Assembly (NCBI GenBank): GCA_963805525.1 | Contig: CAWDUT010000006.1 | Location: 1,674,001 to 1,738,000 of the forward strand | Direction of reading: 5' to 3' | DNA length: 64,000 bases | Source: DASQFQ01 sp963805525 | GTDB lineage: Bacteria; Actinomycetota; Thermoleophilia; Solirubrobacterales; Solirubrobacteraceae | Notes under the pieces: model-generated | The model's input: only the letters and a program-made list of their open reading frames with translations | The model's database searches: none | Told to the model about the DNA's origin: nothing | Position numbers and translations under genes: made by a program | Shown here: in pieces, positions 7,883 to 16,843 of the stretch | Layout: each line of letters begins with the position of its first letter | Numbering within the stretch: the stretch's first letter is position 1

Positions 7883-9012
7883 TTACCCCAGAGCTTCTTG
7901 AACTCGTCGCGGTAGGTCGGGACGACCGGGAACAGCCCCTTCGTGGCCTCCGCCGGCATGTTCTCCGGCGTCACGAGCCACAGCGGCGGGTTCGCCGGCT
8001 GCGGCGGGGCGCCCGCGAAGTGACGCGCCAGCGCGTCGAGCATCAGGTAGTCGACCGTGTAGTAGTCGTATGCGGCGACGGAGTTGATGTTCTTCGCCTG
8101 CAGGTCCTGGAAGGTCTGCGAGTCGCCGCTCTGGCCGACGATCTTGACCTTGTCGGCGAGGCCGGCGGCGCGCAGGGCGGCCGGGAGACCCGCACCCAGC
8201 GCGTTGCTCACGGACAGCACGACGTAGTTGACCTGCGGGTGACTGCGCAGGTAGGACACGATCCGATCGGGAGCGTCCTTGCCCAGCGACGTCACCGGGA
8301 TGTCGAGCGCGTCGTACTTGCAGTCGGGGCAGTACTTCTTGTACGAGCTCGAGAGCTGGTCTCCGAGCGCCTTGAGGATCTGGAAGGCGGAGATGTTGAC
8401 GAAGAGCGTGTTGGCCTTGCCGTTGCTGTCGGCGACGATCTGGGCCGCGAGGTGCTCCCCGATATTCCCGCTGTTCCGCTTGTCCGCGATGTTGGCGAGG
8501 ATCCCGTCGCCCGGCTCGTCCACGCTGGCGGACGTCACGAACGCCACGCCCTGCTTCTTGGCCTGCTCGATCTGCTTGGCGACGCTGGCGCGGTTGACGG
8601 CGTTGATGATCACTCCGTCGGCGCCCTGGCGCAGAGCCGTCTTGAACGCGTTCTGGAGCTGCTCGGGAGAGCCGTCGGTGCCGATCGTCTCGGCGGTCCA
8701 GCCCAGGTCGGCGGCGCCCTGCTTGATGATGTTGCCCTGGATCTCGCACGCCTCGACGCCGCAGCTGATGAAGACGACCTTCTTGCCTGTGGGGACCGGC
8801 TTGCCGATCGGCTTCGTGAGCCCGATGCTCGTCGGCCGCGTGGTCGCCTGCTTGGTCAGCGTCTGCGCCTCGGCGACGCTGGCGCCTCCACCGCTCTGAG
8901 CGGCCGAGCCGCCCGAGTTGCTGCCGCATCCGGTCGCCCCGACGAGCGCGAGGCCGAGAACGAGAAGCGCCGCGCCTTTGTGCGCGCCGTTCCTCAAGCT
9001 GAGTGTTGACAT
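7879..9012 (-). CDS. ABC transporter substrate-binding lipoprotein (ribose/AI-2 type, Peripla_BP_4)
   Basis: 377 residues. The N-terminus has a lipoprotein signal ending in the lipobox LVGATGC, so the mature protein is anchored outside the membrane at Cys29. A low-complexity Gly/Ser linker follows, then a two-lobe periplasmic-binding domain (KKVVFISCGVEACEIQGN, GADGVIINAVN, VVGQSG-like lobe). ATG 9012 was chosen because a strong AGGAGGAGA ribosome site lies just upstream and because the signal peptide begins there. It is the first partner of the permease and ATPase upstream, and it overlaps the LLM oxidoreductase by 4 bp. The ligand is unknown; the gene context argues against an ordinary sugar. 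Confidence 0.9.
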   Translation of the reverse strand: MSTLSLRNGAHKGAALLVLGLALVGATGCGSNSGGSAAQSGGGASVAEAQTLTKQATTRPTSIGLTKPIGKPVPTGKKVVFISCGVEACEIQGNIIKQGAADLGWTAETIGTDGSPEQLQNAFKTALRQGADGVIINAVNRASVAKQIEQAKKQGVAFVTSASVDEPGDGILANIADKRNSGNIGEHLAAQIVADSNGKANTLFVNISAFQILKALGDQLSSSYKKYCPDCKYDALDIPVTSLGKDAPDRIVSYLRSHPQVNYVVLSVSNALGAGLPAALRAAGLADKVKIVGQSGDSQTFQDLQAKNINSVAAYDYYTVDYLMLDALARHFAGAPPQPANPPLWLVTPENMPAEATKGLFPVVPTYRDEFKKLWGK

Positions 9013-9056
9013 GCCCGTCTCCTCCTGTTGCTGGGTTGACTGTTGGACGTTTCCGC

Positions 9057-10115
9057 TCAGCCGGCGCGGCGCCGGCCGGCAGTGGTGCGGCGCTGGAGCC
9101 CCGTCAGCGCCAGGGCCGCGATCAGGACGACGCCGACGAACATGTCGCCGGCCCACTGGGGCGCGCTGGCCAGCGCAAGGCCGGTGACGCCGGTGCCCAG
9201 CAGCAGGACGGCGATGATCGTCCCGCCGGCGTTGAAGCGCCCGTGCTTCAGCTGGGTGGCGCCCAGGAACGCCGCGGCGAATGCCGGCAGCAGATAGGGG
9301 GTGCCGGCGCTCGGCGACCCGCTCCCGAGCGTCGACGCGAGGACGATGCCGGTGGCACCCGCCAGCCCGCCCGACGCGACCAGCGACATGAACCGCAGGC
9401 GGTCGATGCGCACGCCGGCGAGCCGCGCCGCGTCCGGATTGAAGCCGGTCGCGTACAGGCGTCGCCCGGTCGCGGTGTGCTCGAGCAGGTACCAGATGGC
9501 GACCGCCACGACGGCGCAGTAGACGACCGCGAGCGTGACGCCGCCGATGTTCGTCTGGCCGATCTCGGCGAACGCCCCGCCGAGCTTCGCGTCGGTGATC
9601 GGCACCTCGTTGGTGACCATCGTGATGAGGGCCGCGATGAGCGAGCCCGTCGCGAGCGTGGCGATGAACGAGTCGATCCGCATGACGACGACCACGACCG
9701 CGTTGATCACCCCGATTCCCAGACCGAGGGCCAGCGCCAGCGCGATCGCCGGGACGAGCGGGACGCCGTCCTTCGCGATCAGATGCGCGACCGCCACGCC
9801 GGTGAGCGTGATGACGCCCGCAAACGAGAGGTCGAACACACGCGCCGCGAGCGGGATCGTGATCGACAGCGCGGCCAGCGCGGTGATCGCGTTGGCGTTG
9901 AGGATCTGCTTCGCCGTGGCCAGGTTCGGGAACGTCTCCGGGACCCAGACCGAGAACAGCACGATGATGCCCAGCCAGACGTAGACCGCGCCGATGCGCT
10001 CGAAGGCGAGGCCGTGGGCGACGTGCTGTGCCCGAGGTCGCTCCGTGCGTGCCGGCACGGCCTGCTCGGGCGCGGCCGGCTCGGTGACGGGCTCGGGGAC
10101 TGAGGTCAGGGTCAT
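9057..10115 (-). CDS. ABC transporter permease (RbsC-like, BPD_transp_2)
   Basis: 352 residues, about nine to ten hydrophobic segments, with the RbsC-family cytoplasmic loop ending in ATGRRLYATGFNPDAARLAGV at about 215-235. In this family that loop contacts the ATPase. The N-terminal 40 residues are Pro/Glu/Ala-rich and cytoplasmic. The start overlaps the stop of the ATPase gene by 4 bp. With the binding protein downstream and the ATPase upstream it forms a complete importer of the ribose/branched type. A single permease implies a homodimer. Confidence 0.9.
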   Translation of the reverse strand: MTLTSVPEPVTEPAAPEQAVPARTERPRAQHVAHGLAFERIGAVYVWLGIIVLFSVWVPETFPNLATAKQILNANAITALAALSITIPLAARVFDLSFAGVITLTGVAVAHLIAKDGVPLVPAIALALALGLGIGVINAVVVVVMRIDSFIATLATGSLIAALITMVTNEVPITDAKLGGAFAEIGQTNIGGVTLAVVYCAVVAVAIWYLLEHTATGRRLYATGFNPDAARLAGVRIDRLRFMSLVASGGLAGATGIVLASTLGSGSPSAGTPYLLPAFAAAFLGATQLKHGRFNAGGTIIAVLLLGTGVTGLALASAPQWAGDMFVGVVLIAALALTGLQRRTTAGRRRAG

Positions 10116-11674
10116 CGATCTTCTCCCTCCATGGCGCTTACAAGCGCGTGTTCAGTGAGTCCGTCGCCGCCCAGCTCAGCGGCGACTTGGCCGCCCCGCA
10201 GTACGACGACGCGCGTGCACATGGCGAGCACGTCGCCGGCGTCGGACGACGAGAGGACGACGGTGAGGCCGTTGCGGGAAAGCTCGGCGATCAAGTCGTA
10301 GATGGCCACGCGGGTCCCGATGTCGACGCCCGCGGTCGGCTCGCAGAGGACGAGCAACGCCGGCTCGCGCACCAGGCAGCGCGCGACGACGACCTTCTGC
10401 TGGTTCCCCCCGCTCAGCGTGGCGATCGGCGCCCCGGGGCCGGCGGCGACGACGCCGAGGCGCTCCGTCCACCGCTCGACGAGCTCCGCCTCCGCCTGCT
10501 TGTCGAGTCGTCCGCGGCGGCCTAGGCGTCCCAGGATCGACAGCGAGAGGTTCTCGCTCACGGCGAACTCGGCGACGATCCCCTCGCGCCCGCGGTCGGC
10601 CGGGACCAGCGGGATGTCGAGTTCCCGGGCGTCGGAGGCGTCGCTCCACTCCTCCGACCGCTCCGGCAGGCGGATGCGCCCGGTGACGGCGTGCGGTGCG
10701 CAGCCGGCGATCGCGTACGGCAGCTCGAGCACGCCCGCGCCCGCGAGGCCGGCGATGCCGAGGATCTCGCCGCGATGGACGTCGAGGTCGACGCCGCGCA
10801 GCCAGCGCCCGTGGACGTCGCGGGCCTCCAGGACGACCGGCGCGTCCGGCCGCGCTGCCACCGGCGCGCGATAGTCCGGATCAATCTCCTCGCCGACCAT
10901 CTCGCTCGCAAGTCCGCCCGCGTCGATGTCGGTGACGGCGTGGGTGGCGATCACGCGGCCGCCGCGCAGAACGGTCACGCGGTCGGCCAGCTCGAAGATC
11001 TCGTCGAGACGGTGCGAGACGTAGAGCACGCTGGTGCCCGCGCTCCGCACTTCGCGGACCATCGCGAAGAGCCGCTCCACTTCGTCGTGGGGCAGGACCG
11101 CCGTCGGCTCGTCCAGAACCAGCACGCCGTGGCCGCCGTGCCAGCCCTGCAGCGCCGCGGCGATCGCCACCACGGTTCGCTCGACCGGCGTTGCTGCGGC
11201 CAACGGGCGGTGGATGTCCAGATCGATGCCGAAGCGGGCGAGGATGCGGTGGGTCTCCTCCTCCTGCTCGCGCCAGCGCACGCGGCCCATCGCCCCGTGG
11301 GCGAAGCCGCCGTGCAGCGCCAGGTTGTCCATCGCGTTGAGCTCGAGGACGAGGCCGAGGTCCTGGTGCACGAAGCGCAGCCCGTCAGGGACGGTCTGCC
11401 CGAGGTCGAACGGGCCGCCGTCGAGCTCGGCACGGCTGCCGGGATCGGGGGTGTGGTAGCCGGCAAGCGTCTTGATCAACGTCGACTTGCCGGAGCCGTT
11501 CTGACCCACGAGCGCATGGATCTCGCCAGGCTGGATGTCGAGCGACGCGTCGATCAGCGCGCGCGTGGCTCCGAAGGTCTTCGAGAGCCCTCCGATGTGC
11601 AGCACCGGCGGCGTCGGCGTGGCTCCGTTGCGGTGGGGCGCGTATTGCATGGCAGCTTGTGTCATGTGACCCAT
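10112..11674 (-). CDS. ABC transporter ATP-binding protein with two nucleotide-binding domains (RbsA-like)
   Basis: About 520 residues. Domain 1 has a full Walker A (GQNGSGKST) and Walker B (VLVLDEPTAVL), but its signature is degenerate (TPVERT). Domain 2 has a degenerate Walker A (GLAGAGVLEL), an intact signature LSGGNQQK and a Walker B reading LLVLCEPTAGVD, Cys replacing the usual Asp before the catalytic Glu. Asymmetric domains are normal for RbsA/MglA proteins. The frame is open to an ATG at 11737, but a TTGACA-18-TCTAAT promoter and an operator lie over that region, so ATG 11674 is the more likely start. First gene of the operon ATPase, permease, binding protein, LLM oxidoreductase, hydratase. 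Confidence 0.88.
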   Translation of the reverse strand: MGHMTQAAMQYAPHRNGATPTPPVLHIGGLSKTFGATRALIDASLDIQPGEIHALVGQNGSGKSTLIKTLAGYHTPDPGSRAELDGGPFDLGQTVPDGLRFVHQDLGLVLELNAMDNLALHGGFAHGAMGRVRWREQEEETHRILARFGIDLDIHRPLAAATPVERTVVAIAAALQGWHGGHGVLVLDEPTAVLPHDEVERLFAMVREVRSAGTSVLYVSHRLDEIFELADRVTVLRGGRVIATHAVTDIDAGGLASEMVGEEIDPDYRAPVAARPDAPVVLEARDVHGRWLRGVDLDVHRGEILGIAGLAGAGVLELPYAIAGCAPHAVTGRIRLPERSEEWSDASDARELDIPLVPADRGREGIVAEFAVSENLSLSILGRLGRRGRLDKQAEAELVERWTERLGVVAAGPGAPIATLSGGNQQKVVVARCLVREPALLVLCEPTAGVDIGTRVAIYDLIAELSRNGLTVVLSSSDAGDVLAMCTRVVVLRGGQVAAELGGDGLTEHALVSAMEGEDR

Positions 11675-11711
11675 GGCCGCCGCAGCGGCCTCGTTCCCTC
11701 TCCTGTTGAAC

Positions 11712-11765
11712 TGAACTGACTTTAGGTCGAGCGGCATTAGAGCACGCCTGGGTAATACCTGTCAA
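11712..11765 (-). promoter_or_regulatory. Promoter and operator of the ABC importer operon
   Basis: On the minus strand, TTGACA (11765-11760) and TCTAAT (11741-11736) are 18 bp apart, a close match to a housekeeping sigma promoter. Transcription should begin near 11729. The operator-like GAACTGACTTTAG (11713-11725) would then lie at the start of the transcript, a repressing position. This layout rules out ATG 11737 as the start of the ATPase. Confidence 0.7.
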
Positions 11766-11775
11766 GTGATCCGCC

Positions 11776-11844
11776 AACTGAAGTCACGTCATTGCGCTTG
11801 ACAGCAGCTCACCGGCGGCATAGTCTGAACCGAAGTAAGGTCAG
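11776..11844 (+). promoter_or_regulatory. Promoter of the aldehyde dehydrogenase operon with two operator-like sites
   Basis: On the plus strand TTGACA (11798-11803) and TAGTCT (11821-11826) are 17 bp apart. A clean motif copy, AACTGAAGTCAC, is at 11776-11787, between the two divergent -35 boxes. A weaker one, CTGAACCGAAGTAAGGTCAG, covers 11825-11844 at the -10 box and start point. Together with the importer site, this intergenic region carries three copies. Confidence 0.65.
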
Positions 11845-11894
11845 ATTCAGACGGGCTGACCGTGACGAGAGACAAGGAGAACGAGAGCCTCGCT

Positions 11895-13388
11895 ATGAGC
11901 GTCCTGACCGACCCCTCCACGTATCCGATCTCGACTGCCGCTGCCCGGCAGCTCGACCGGCCGCTGTTCGGCCACGTCGTCGACGGCGAGATCGTTCCGT
12001 CGCTCGACGGCGGCACCATGCCCGTGATCGATCCCGCCACCGGCGAGCAGGTCGCGACGGCGGCGGCCGGGTCCGCCGCAGACGTTGAGCGCGCCGTCCG
12101 GTCCGCGCGCGCGGCGTTCGACGACGGCCGCTGGCGCTACCTGGCACCGCTCGAGCAGGAGCGGCGGCTGCGCAGGCTCGCCGCGCTGATCGTCGAGCAC
12201 GGCGACGAGCTCGCCGAGCTCGATGTCATCGACTCGGGTCTGCTCCGGTTCTACGCGGGGTTCATCGTCCAGTTCGCGGCCGACGGCATCGAGTACTACT
12301 CCGGCTGGCCTTCGAAGCTGCACGGGAGCATCCCCGCCGTGCCGCACGAGTTCGCGGTCTACCAGGTGCGCGAGCCGCTCGGCGTGGTCGGGGCGATCAT
12401 GCCGTGGAACGGGCCTGCGGCCGCGGCTGCGATGGCCACGTTCCCGCTCTGCACCGGCAACAGCGTGGTGCTCAAGCCGGCCGAGCAGACGCCCATGACC
12501 GCCGTCCTCATCGCCGAGCTCGCGCTCGAGGCGGGCATCCCGCCTGGCGTCTTCAACGTCGTCCAGGGCACGGGGGAGACGGTGGGCCAGGCTCTGGTCG
12601 TCCATCCCGAGGTCGACGCCATCACGTTCACGGGCTCGAACGCGACCGGCCGGGCGATCCAGGCCGCCGCCGCGGCGCGCGTGAAGCGCGTCAGCCTTGA
12701 GCTCGGCGGCAAGAGCCCGTCGATCATCTTCCCGGACGCCGACCTCGACGCTGCGTCAGCGGCGGCCATGGCCGGCGTGTGGGGCGCATCGGGGCAGGTC
12801 TGCACATGCGGCACGCGCGTGCTGGTTCACGAGAGCGTGCACGACCGGGTCGTCGAGACGATCGTCGAGCAGTCGCGCGGGCTTCGCATCGGCGGCGGGT
12901 TCGACCCGGATGTCGAGATGGGCCCGGTCGTCTCCGCGGCGCAGCTCGAGCGGATCCAGCGCTATGTGCGGATCGGCCAGGACGAGGGGGCCGAGCTGGC
13001 GCTCGGCGGAGCGCGCCACGGCGACCGCGGCTACTTCCATGAGCCGACGGTGTTCACCGGCGTTCGCAACGACATGACGATCGCCCAGGAGGAGATCTTC
13101 GGGCCCGTGATGTCGGTCCTGAGCTTCGCCTCGGAGGACGAGGCGTATCGCATCGCCAACGACGTCGAGTACGGGCTCGCCGCGGGCGTCTGGACGAACG
13201 ACCTCGCGCGTGCGCACCGCGCGAGCCGCGCGCTGCGCGTCGGCACCGTCTGGGTCAACACGTACCAGATGGTCTACCCGTCGGTCCCGTACGGCGGCGT
13301 CAAGCAGTCCGGCCACGGCCGCAACCTCGGCGAGGCCTCGCTCGACGAGTTCACGCAGACCAAGAGCGTCTGGATGAAGGTCGGCTGA
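11895..13388 (+). CDS. Aldehyde dehydrogenase (NAD(P)+-dependent)
   Basis: 497 residues. Domain markers are MPWNGPAAAA, KPAEQTPMT, FTGSNATGRAI, the general base in LELGGKS and the nucleophile Cys in ASGQVCTCGTRV. Note VCTCG, with a second Cys two residues on. PYGGVKQSGHGRNLG closes the fold. ATG 11895 is taken as the start because AAGGAGA lies 14 bases before it; GTG 11862 has no ribosome site and would be about 30 bp from the predicted transcript start. It begins an operon with a SnoaL-like protein and an FMN reductase. It is distinct from the ALDH at 3413-4942. Confidence 0.92.
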   Translation: MSVLTDPSTYPISTAAARQLDRPLFGHVVDGEIVPSLDGGTMPVIDPATGEQVATAAAGSAADVERAVRSARAAFDDGRWRYLAPLEQERRLRRLAALIVEHGDELAELDVIDSGLLRFYAGFIVQFAADGIEYYSGWPSKLHGSIPAVPHEFAVYQVREPLGVVGAIMPWNGPAAAAAMATFPLCTGNSVVLKPAEQTPMTAVLIAELALEAGIPPGVFNVVQGTGETVGQALVVHPEVDAITFTGSNATGRAIQAAAAARVKRVSLELGGKSPSIIFPDADLDAASAAAMAGVWGASGQVCTCGTRVLVHESVHDRVVETIVEQSRGLRIGGGFDPDVEMGPVVSAAQLERIQRYVRIGQDEGAELALGGARHGDRGYFHEPTVFTGVRNDMTIAQEEIFGPVMSVLSFASEDEAYRIANDVEYGLAAGVWTNDLARAHRASRALRVGTVWVNTYQMVYPSVPYGGVKQSGHGRNLGEASLDEFTQTKSVWMKVG

Positions 13389-13389
13389 C

Positions 13390-13881
13390 ATGGCGACCAC
13401 GACGCTCAGCCCGGATGCCGCGATCCGCGCCCTGCAGGACCGCATGGACATCACCGACGTGCTCTACCGCTACGCGTCGACGATCGACCGCTTCGACCTG
13501 GACGGTATGCGGCGCGTGCTCGCCGACGACCTGTGGGCGCAGTACGGGAACGCCGATCCGGTCGTCGGCGGCGACGCGGTCGCCGCCTGGATCGGCGAGG
13601 CGATCGCGAGCGTCGTCTGGCAGCACCACCTGCTCAGCGTCTACCACGTGGAGGTCGACGGCGACCGCGCCAGCGCGCTCGTCTACCACACGTCGCACCA
13701 GGTGTTCGAGGACGACCCGGACACCGCCAAGCTGCTCGTCGGCCGCTACCACAACGAGCTGCGGCGCGAGCACGACGGCTGGAAGATCAGCAGGCTCGTG
13801 CTCGAGATCCTGTGGGGCGAGGAGAAGGCGGACGCCGCCGGCTATCTCGCGCTCATCGGAGGCCGCGGGCCTCAGGCCTGA
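13390..13881 (+). CDS. SnoaL/NTF2-like small protein (SnoaL_4 type)
   Basis: 163 residues. DRMDITDVLYRYASTIDRFDL at about 17-37 is the usual start of the NTF2-like cone, and VYHVEVDGDRASALVYHTSHQVF is its beta sheet. Families with this fold include polyketide cyclases, ring-hydroxylating dioxygenase beta-like proteins and bile-acid 7-alpha dehydratase. They act as dehydratases, isomerases or hydrolases on cyclic lipophilic compounds. It starts 1 bp after the aldehyde dehydrogenase stop and ends 7 bp before the FMN oxidoreductase, so it is clearly cotranscribed. The precise reaction cannot be assigned. Confidence 0.85.
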   Translation: MATTTLSPDAAIRALQDRMDITDVLYRYASTIDRFDLDGMRRVLADDLWAQYGNADPVVGGDAVAAWIGEAIASVVWQHHLLSVYHVEVDGDRASALVYHTSHQVFEDDPDTAKLLVGRYHNELRREHDGWKISRLVLEILWGEEKADAAGYLALIGGRGPQA

Positions 13882-13888
13882 CGCGACG

Positions 13889-15796
13889 ATGCGCGCGGCC
13901 GAGCCGTTCGAACTCGGGGACCTCAGGCTGCGCAACCGGCTCGTGGGCACCGCCCACGGGCGCGGGATCCTCGAGGACGGGCTGCCGCTGCCCGAAGACG
14001 CCGAGTACTGGCGCCGCCGGGCGGCCGGCGGTGCGGCGATGCTGACGGTCGGCGGCACGGTCGTGGCCCCCGAGTCCACGTGGCGGCGGAGGATCACGAC
14101 CGAGGCGTGGCGGCCCGAGGCGGTGCCGGGAATGGCAGCTCGGGCGGAGGCGATCCGCGCCGAGGGCGCCGTCGCGGCGTGCCAGCTCGTGCACCTCGGG
14201 CGCGAGACGACCGGCGCCGAGCAGTGGTTCCACCCGGTGGCGCCGTCGGCGTTGCGCTCCCCGCGCGAGCCCACGCGGCCGCGGCCGCTGAGCGCCGGCG
14301 AGCTCGACGCGGTCGTCGACGGCTTCGTCCGCTCGGCGGTCAACGCCGCCGAGGCGGGGTTCCAGGTCGTCGAGCTGCATGCCGCACACGGCTACCTGCT
14401 CGCGCAGTTCCTGGCGGCGGCGACGAACCCGGGGGTGGACGCCGACGAACGACTGGCGATCGTCGCCCGAATCGTTCGCGAGATCCGGTCGTCGGCGCCC
14501 GGCGTCGTCGTGGGGATCAGGCTGTCGATCGGGGAAGAGGGAGGTCTGGCGCCCGAGCTGCTCCCGCATCTCGGCGCGCTCGCCGACTACGTGAACCTCA
14601 CCGTCGGCGTGCGCACGACCTACGTGCGCGACATGGCAACGGAAGCACCGCCGCTGCTGGGCGACATCGGCCAACTCCGGCAGCTGGTCGACGGGCCCCT
14701 CCTGATCTCGCACGCCTTCCGCACGCCGGACACGATCGACGCAGCGCTCGCCGCGGGGGCGGACCTCGTCGGCGTGGCACGCGCGCTGATCGCCGATCCC
14801 GACATGCCGCGCAAGCTGCTCGGCGGGCGGGCGGCGGACATCCGGCCGTGCGTCGCCTGCAACGAAGACTGCCGCGCCTTCGACCCAGTGCTCCTGTGCT
14901 CCGTCAACCCGGAGCTCGGGCCGCCCGGCGCCGATCGCCGGCCGGCCGCACCGCTCGTCGTGCGCCGCGCCGCGGAGTCCGCCGGTGGGCGAGTCGCGAT
15001 CGTGGGGGCGGGGCCGGCCGGACTCGAATGCGCGCTTGCGCTCGCCGGCCGCAGAAACGTCGTGCTGTTCGACGCGCGCGAGGCGATCGGTGGGCAGCTC
15101 GCCGTCGCGGCCGCGGCGCCCAACCGCCACGGGTGGCGTGCGCTCCTGGAGTTCTACTCGCGTGCGGTCGAGGGGGTGGAGCTCCGCCTCGGCTCGCCGG
15201 TGGGCCCAGACGAGCTCGCCGGCTTCGACGAGGTGGTGCTCGCGGTCGGCAGCACCGAGCTGCTGCCGCTCCTGCCGGGCATCGAGCGCGCGCTGCCGTC
15301 GTCGGCTGCGATCGGTCAGCGCCTGAGTGGGCGCAGCCTGCTGGTGGTGGACGACGGGTTCGGCTGGTGGCCGTGCGCGAGCGCCGTCGAGCTCGGCGTC
15401 CAAGCCGGCTTCGGGAGCATCATCGTCGCGACGCCCGGTGCCGCCTTCGGCGGCTCGCTGCCCCCGGAGGGTCGGGTGCAGCTGCTCGCACGCCTGCGCG
15501 GCGCCCCGCTGCAGGTGCGTCCGTTCACGGCGCTCGACAGCCTCGCCGAGGACAGCGCGGTGCTGAGGAACACGATGTCCGGGACCGCCGAGAGCGTTCC
15601 CGCCGACACCGTCATCGTGGTCGGCGAGCGCATCGCGCGCGACTGGAGCGCCCTCGTGCCCGGCTCGGGCACCGTTCGCGTCATCGGCGATGCGCTCGTG
15701 CCGCGCAAGGCATCGCACGCGATCGCCGAGGGGCGCGCGGCCGCCGAGTCGATCGCCGGTGCGCGACTGCGCACGGCCGCCGCCGTCGGCGCCTGA
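13889..15796 (+). CDS. FMN/FAD/4Fe-4S oxidoreductase of the old-yellow-enzyme family (2,4-dienoyl-CoA reductase-like)
   Basis: 635 residues. An N-terminal TIM barrel (residues 1-310) with VVELHAAHGYLLAQFL binds FMN. A cysteine cluster at about 321, 324, 328 and 337 (CVACNEDC, LLCSVN) should hold a 4Fe-4S centre. A dinucleotide domain follows (VAIVGAGPAGLE at about 369-380) for FAD and NAD(P)H. This is the FadH, trimethylamine dehydrogenase and BaiCD/BaiH architecture, reducing conjugated C=C bonds in enones or dienoyl-CoAs. ATG 13889 fits the family N-terminus, 7 bp after the SnoaL-like gene. The second half is somewhat short and divergent. Its stop abuts the convergent reductase stop with no spacer. 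Confidence 0.9.
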   Translation: MRAAEPFELGDLRLRNRLVGTAHGRGILEDGLPLPEDAEYWRRRAAGGAAMLTVGGTVVAPESTWRRRITTEAWRPEAVPGMAARAEAIRAEGAVAACQLVHLGRETTGAEQWFHPVAPSALRSPREPTRPRPLSAGELDAVVDGFVRSAVNAAEAGFQVVELHAAHGYLLAQFLAAATNPGVDADERLAIVARIVREIRSSAPGVVVGIRLSIGEEGGLAPELLPHLGALADYVNLTVGVRTTYVRDMATEAPPLLGDIGQLRQLVDGPLLISHAFRTPDTIDAALAAGADLVGVARALIADPDMPRKLLGGRAADIRPCVACNEDCRAFDPVLLCSVNPELGPPGADRRPAAPLVVRRAAESAGGRVAIVGAGPAGLECALALAGRRNVVLFDAREAIGGQLAVAAAAPNRHGWRALLEFYSRAVEGVELRLGSPVGPDELAGFDEVVLAVGSTELLPLLPGIERALPSSAAIGQRLSGRSLLVVDDGFGWWPCASAVELGVQAGFGSIIVATPGAAFGGSLPPEGRVQLLARLRGAPLQVRPFTALDSLAEDSAVLRNTMSGTAESVPADTVIVVGERIARDWSALVPGSGTVRVIGDALVPRKASHAIAEGRAAAESIAGARLRTAAAVGA

Positions 15797-16843
15797 TCAG
15801 GCGATCCGCACGAGCGTCTTGCCGATCGTGTCGCCGGCCAGCGTCCGCACGAGCGCCTCCGGCGCGTGCTCGAGCCCATCCACGATCGTCTCGCGGCAGC
15901 GGAGCCGCCCGTCGGCGAGCCAGCGGCTCACGTCCCGCACCATGTCGGGGATCCGGTGCAGGTGGCTGCTGCCCCGGAACCCGCGCAGCGTCAGATCGTT
16001 GGCAGTCGCCTGGAACAGGTTGCCCGGCCCTCGCGCGGGGCTGCCGTACTGCGATACGGCACCGCACAGCGCGACCCGTCCCCGCCGGCGCAACGACCCG
16101 AGGGCGGCTTCGAGGTGGTCTCCGCCAACGCAGTCGAAGTAGACGTCGATCCCCTCCGGCGCGCTCTCCCGCAGGAGCCCAGCCGCGGGTCCGGAGCGGT
16201 GGTTGAACGCGGCGTCGAGTCCGAGCTCGTCGAGCAGGTAGGCGACCTTCTCGTCCGACCCGGCGCTGCCGATGACCCGGTGCCCGCGCAGCTTGGCGAA
16301 CTGCGCCGCGAGACTTCCGACCGCGCCGGCCGCGGCCGACACCCAGACGATGTCGCCCTCGCGCAACCCTGCGACGTCGAAGAGCCCGGCGTACGCGGTC
16401 AGGCCCATGCCGCCGAGCGGACCCAGATACCGCTGCGGAGGCGCAAGGTCGACGTCGATCCGAGTCAGCGTGCCGAGCCCGCCGAGTGCCGGCGCTCCGG
16501 CCGTGACGATGGCGTAGTCACGCCACCCGGCCGCATGCGACACGGTGTCGCCCGCAGAGAACTCGTCGCTGCGGGACTCGATGACCTCGCCGACGGTCAT
16601 GATCCCGTCCATCGCCGACCGCAGGGGAAACGCTGCGAAGTAGCCCGCCGGCCCGCTCTCGGCGAGCCGCAGCCTCAGGCCGGGATCGACCGACGTCCAC
16701 GCGTTGCGGACCAGCACCTCTCCCGGCCGGGGCTCGCGCACCGGAACCTCGGTGATCCGGAAGTCACTCGCTCGCAACTCGCCGTCGGGGTACGCGACGG
16801 GCTGGACCTCGCGGGCCGCGCTCAGCGACTGAGCACCGTGCAC
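15797..16843 (-). CDS. NADP-dependent MDR oxidoreductase (CurA/leukotriene B4 dehydrogenase-like)
   Basis: 348 residues with no zinc ligands. VREPRPGEVLVRNAWTSVDPGLR near 33-55 is characteristic of the prostaglandin reductase/CurA group. The nucleotide fold shows VSAAAGAVGSLAAQFAKLRG at about 168-187, and VYFDCVGGDHLEAAL follows. The group reduces activated double bonds of enones with NADPH. It overlaps the upstream thiolase gene by 22 bp, so it is translated from the same mRNA (TetR, NTF2-like, DUF35, thiolase, this gene). Confidence 0.88.
   Translation of the reverse strand: MHGAQSLSAAREVQPVAYPDGELRASDFRITEVPVREPRPGEVLVRNAWTSVDPGLRLRLAESGPAGYFAAFPLRSAMDGIMTVGEVIESRSDEFSAGDTVSHAAGWRDYAIVTAGAPALGGLGTLTRIDVDLAPPQRYLGPLGGMGLTAYAGLFDVAGLREGDIVWVSAAAGAVGSLAAQFAKLRGHRVIGSAGSDEKVAYLLDELGLDAAFNHRSGPAAGLLRESAPEGIDVYFDCVGGDHLEAALGSLRRRGRVALCGAVSQYGSPARGPGNLFQATANDLTLRGFRGSSHLHRIPDMVRDVSRWLADGRLRCRETIVDGLEHAPEALVRTLAGDTIGKTLVRIA

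Noticed and set aside
13853..15718. 621-codon minus-strand frame over the FMN oxidoreductase
   Set aside because: Shadow of a gene with visible FMN, 4Fe-4S and FAD sites.
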